The notes under the pieces were generated by a model, which had not been told where the DNA came from, made no database searches, and saw only the letters and a program-made list of their open reading frames with translations. Of a DNA stretch of 64,000 nt, positions 63,336-64,000 are shown piece after piece. How positions within the stretch are numbered: the stretch's first letter is position 1; the number at the start of each line of letters is the position of its first letter. Source of the DNA: Streptomyces tuirus (GTDB taxonomy: Bacteria; Actinomycetota; Actinomycetes; Streptomycetales; Streptomycetaceae); the NCBI RefSeq assembly GCF_014701095.1, contig NZ_AP023439.1, positions 3,708,001 to 3,772,000 on the forward strand, given 5' to 3'. The translations under genes and the position numbers were made by a program.

Positions 63336-63848
63336 TCAGGCGGGCAGCACGACGACGAACCGCTGCGGCTCCTCGCCCTCGGACTCGCTGCGCAGGCCCG
63401 CGGCCTTGACCGCGTCGTGCACGACCTTGCGCTCGAACGGCGACATCGGCTTCAGCTTCACGGCCTCACCGCTGCTCTTGGCCTCCGCGGCGGCCTTGGC
63501 GCCCAGCTCGGACAGCTCCGAGCGCTTCTGTGCCCGGTACCCCGCGATGTCGAGCATCAGACGGCTGCGGTCACCGGTCTCCCGGTGCACGGCCAGACGG
63601 GTGAGCTCCTGGAGCGCCTCCAGGACCTCGCCGTCACGGCCGACCAGCTTCTGCAGGTCACGGCCGCCCGAGTCGCTGATGATCGAGACGGAGGCACGGT
63701 CGGCCTCGACGTCCATGTCGATGTCGCCGTCGAGATCGGCGATATCGAGCAGACCCTCCAGGTAGTCCGCCGCGATCTCGCCTTCCTGCTCAAGGCGGGT
63801 CAGGGTGTCTGCACCCTCGGCAGCGGCGGAGGTGGTGCCTTCCGTCAC
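63336..63848 (-). CDS. jag: Jag (KhpB-like) RNA-binding protein
   Basis: The 170-aa product has a KH domain (VGRDGEVLEALQELTRLAV, about residues 70-90) and an R3H domain (SPFERKVVHDAVKAAG near 135-150). It is co-transcribed with yidC, whose stop is 15 bases upstream. In Firmicutes the protein binds small RNAs and regulates cell length; the role here is inferred. It starts with GTG at 63848. Confidence 0.93.
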   Translation of the reverse strand: MTEGTTSAAAEGADTLTRLEQEGEIAADYLEGLLDIADLDGDIDMDVEADRASVSIISDSGGRDLQKLVGRDGEVLEALQELTRLAVHRETGDRSRLMLDIAGYRAQKRSELSELGAKAAAEAKSSGEAVKLKPMSPFERKVVHDAVKAAGLRSESEGEEPQRFVVVLPA

Positions 63849-63863
63849 GGGATGGACTCCTTC

Positions 63864-64000
63864 TTACTTCTTGGACGGGGACTTGGGCCGCTGCGGACCC
63901 TTGCGCTGTCCGGACTGGGCCTTGCTGCGGGTACCGCCGGCGGGCTTCGCGCCGCCCTTCTTGGCAGCGGCGGCGGGCTTGGCGTCCTCGGGCTCGCCGG
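63864..64000 (-). CDS. yidC: Membrane protein insertase YidC (C-terminal end only)
   Basis: Only the last 45 codons lie in the window, ending at TAA (63864-63866). They encode a basic, Lys/Ala/Pro-rich tail that ends [16 protein letters not shown], typical of the YidC C terminus in Streptomyces that contacts ribosomes. The gene order yidC-jag-rsmG-parA-parB supports the identity. The rest of the gene is beyond the window edge. Confidence 0.85.
   Translation of the reverse strand, partial: GEPEDAKPAAAAKKGGAKPAGGTRSKAQSGQRKGPQRPKSPSKK

Overview
The window is a high-GC actinobacterial chromosome segment and almost certainly comes from a Streptomyces core region just to one side of oriC. The evidence is the codon bias (third positions are nearly all G or C), a ssgA-ssgR pair (a sporulation control pair found in streptomycetes), a FemX-type glycyltransferase beside an alanine-racemase-like protein, sigM-rsmA next to trxB-trxA, and the arrangement yidC-jag-rsmG-parA-parB, which flanks dnaA/oriC in this genus. 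From memory, gene order follows the S. coelicolor interval of about SCO3883 to SCO3949 read backwards. oriC itself would lie shortly beyond position 64000.

Layout. 0-7.5 kb: an M23 peptidase and the cytochrome bd operon cydA-cydB-cydCD (minus strand) behind a near-perfect Rex operator. 7.6-17 kb: a cyclophilin-like protein, a HisC-family aminotransferase, a LacI regulator, a metallophosphoesterase, a membrane protein, thiC with an unusual TPP riboswitch, and a YibE/F membrane protein with a His-rich head. 17-30 kb: ssgA/ssgR, small membrane proteins, a low-molecular-weight tyrosine phosphatase overlapping a Cys/Met-metabolism PLP enzyme with an eight-heptad repeat, a LysR gene carrying a TTA codon, a Nudix protein, a globin-reductase, acetyltransferases, an HbpS-like gene with an MFS pump and MarR, an acetyltransferase stub and a serine hydrolase. 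30-48 kb: dnaB, a MATE transporter, the rpsF-ssb-rpsR-rplI operon, femX, the racemase-like gene, a GT87-type mannosyltransferase, a class A PBP, a PadR regulator with ino1, an MFS protein and an LppU-like protein. 47.5-64 kb: the CCA-adding enzyme, a large membrane protein, murJ, a pseudokinase, sigM-rsmA, trxB-trxA, parB-parA, rsmG, jag and the end of yidC.

The feature that ties the window together is the centromere. There are 16 perfect copies of the Streptomyces parS 14-mer GTTTCACGTGAAAC, plus three near copies. They are not placed evenly. Four clusters sit exactly between convergent genes, often as the core of long palindromes that look like terminators. Four lie inside coding sequences, all in the same reading frame (Val-Ser-Arg-Glu-Thr). 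Two overlap or adjoin candidate start codons. Two decayed copies form perfectly paired hairpins inside the thiC TPP riboswitch. ParB and ParA, which act on these sites, are encoded at 60-62 kb, and both genes contain parS.

No insertion sequences, prophage, CRISPR arrays, rRNA or convincing tRNA genes were seen. Boxes resembling DnaA sites cluster upstream of dnaB and upstream of the probable parA start.
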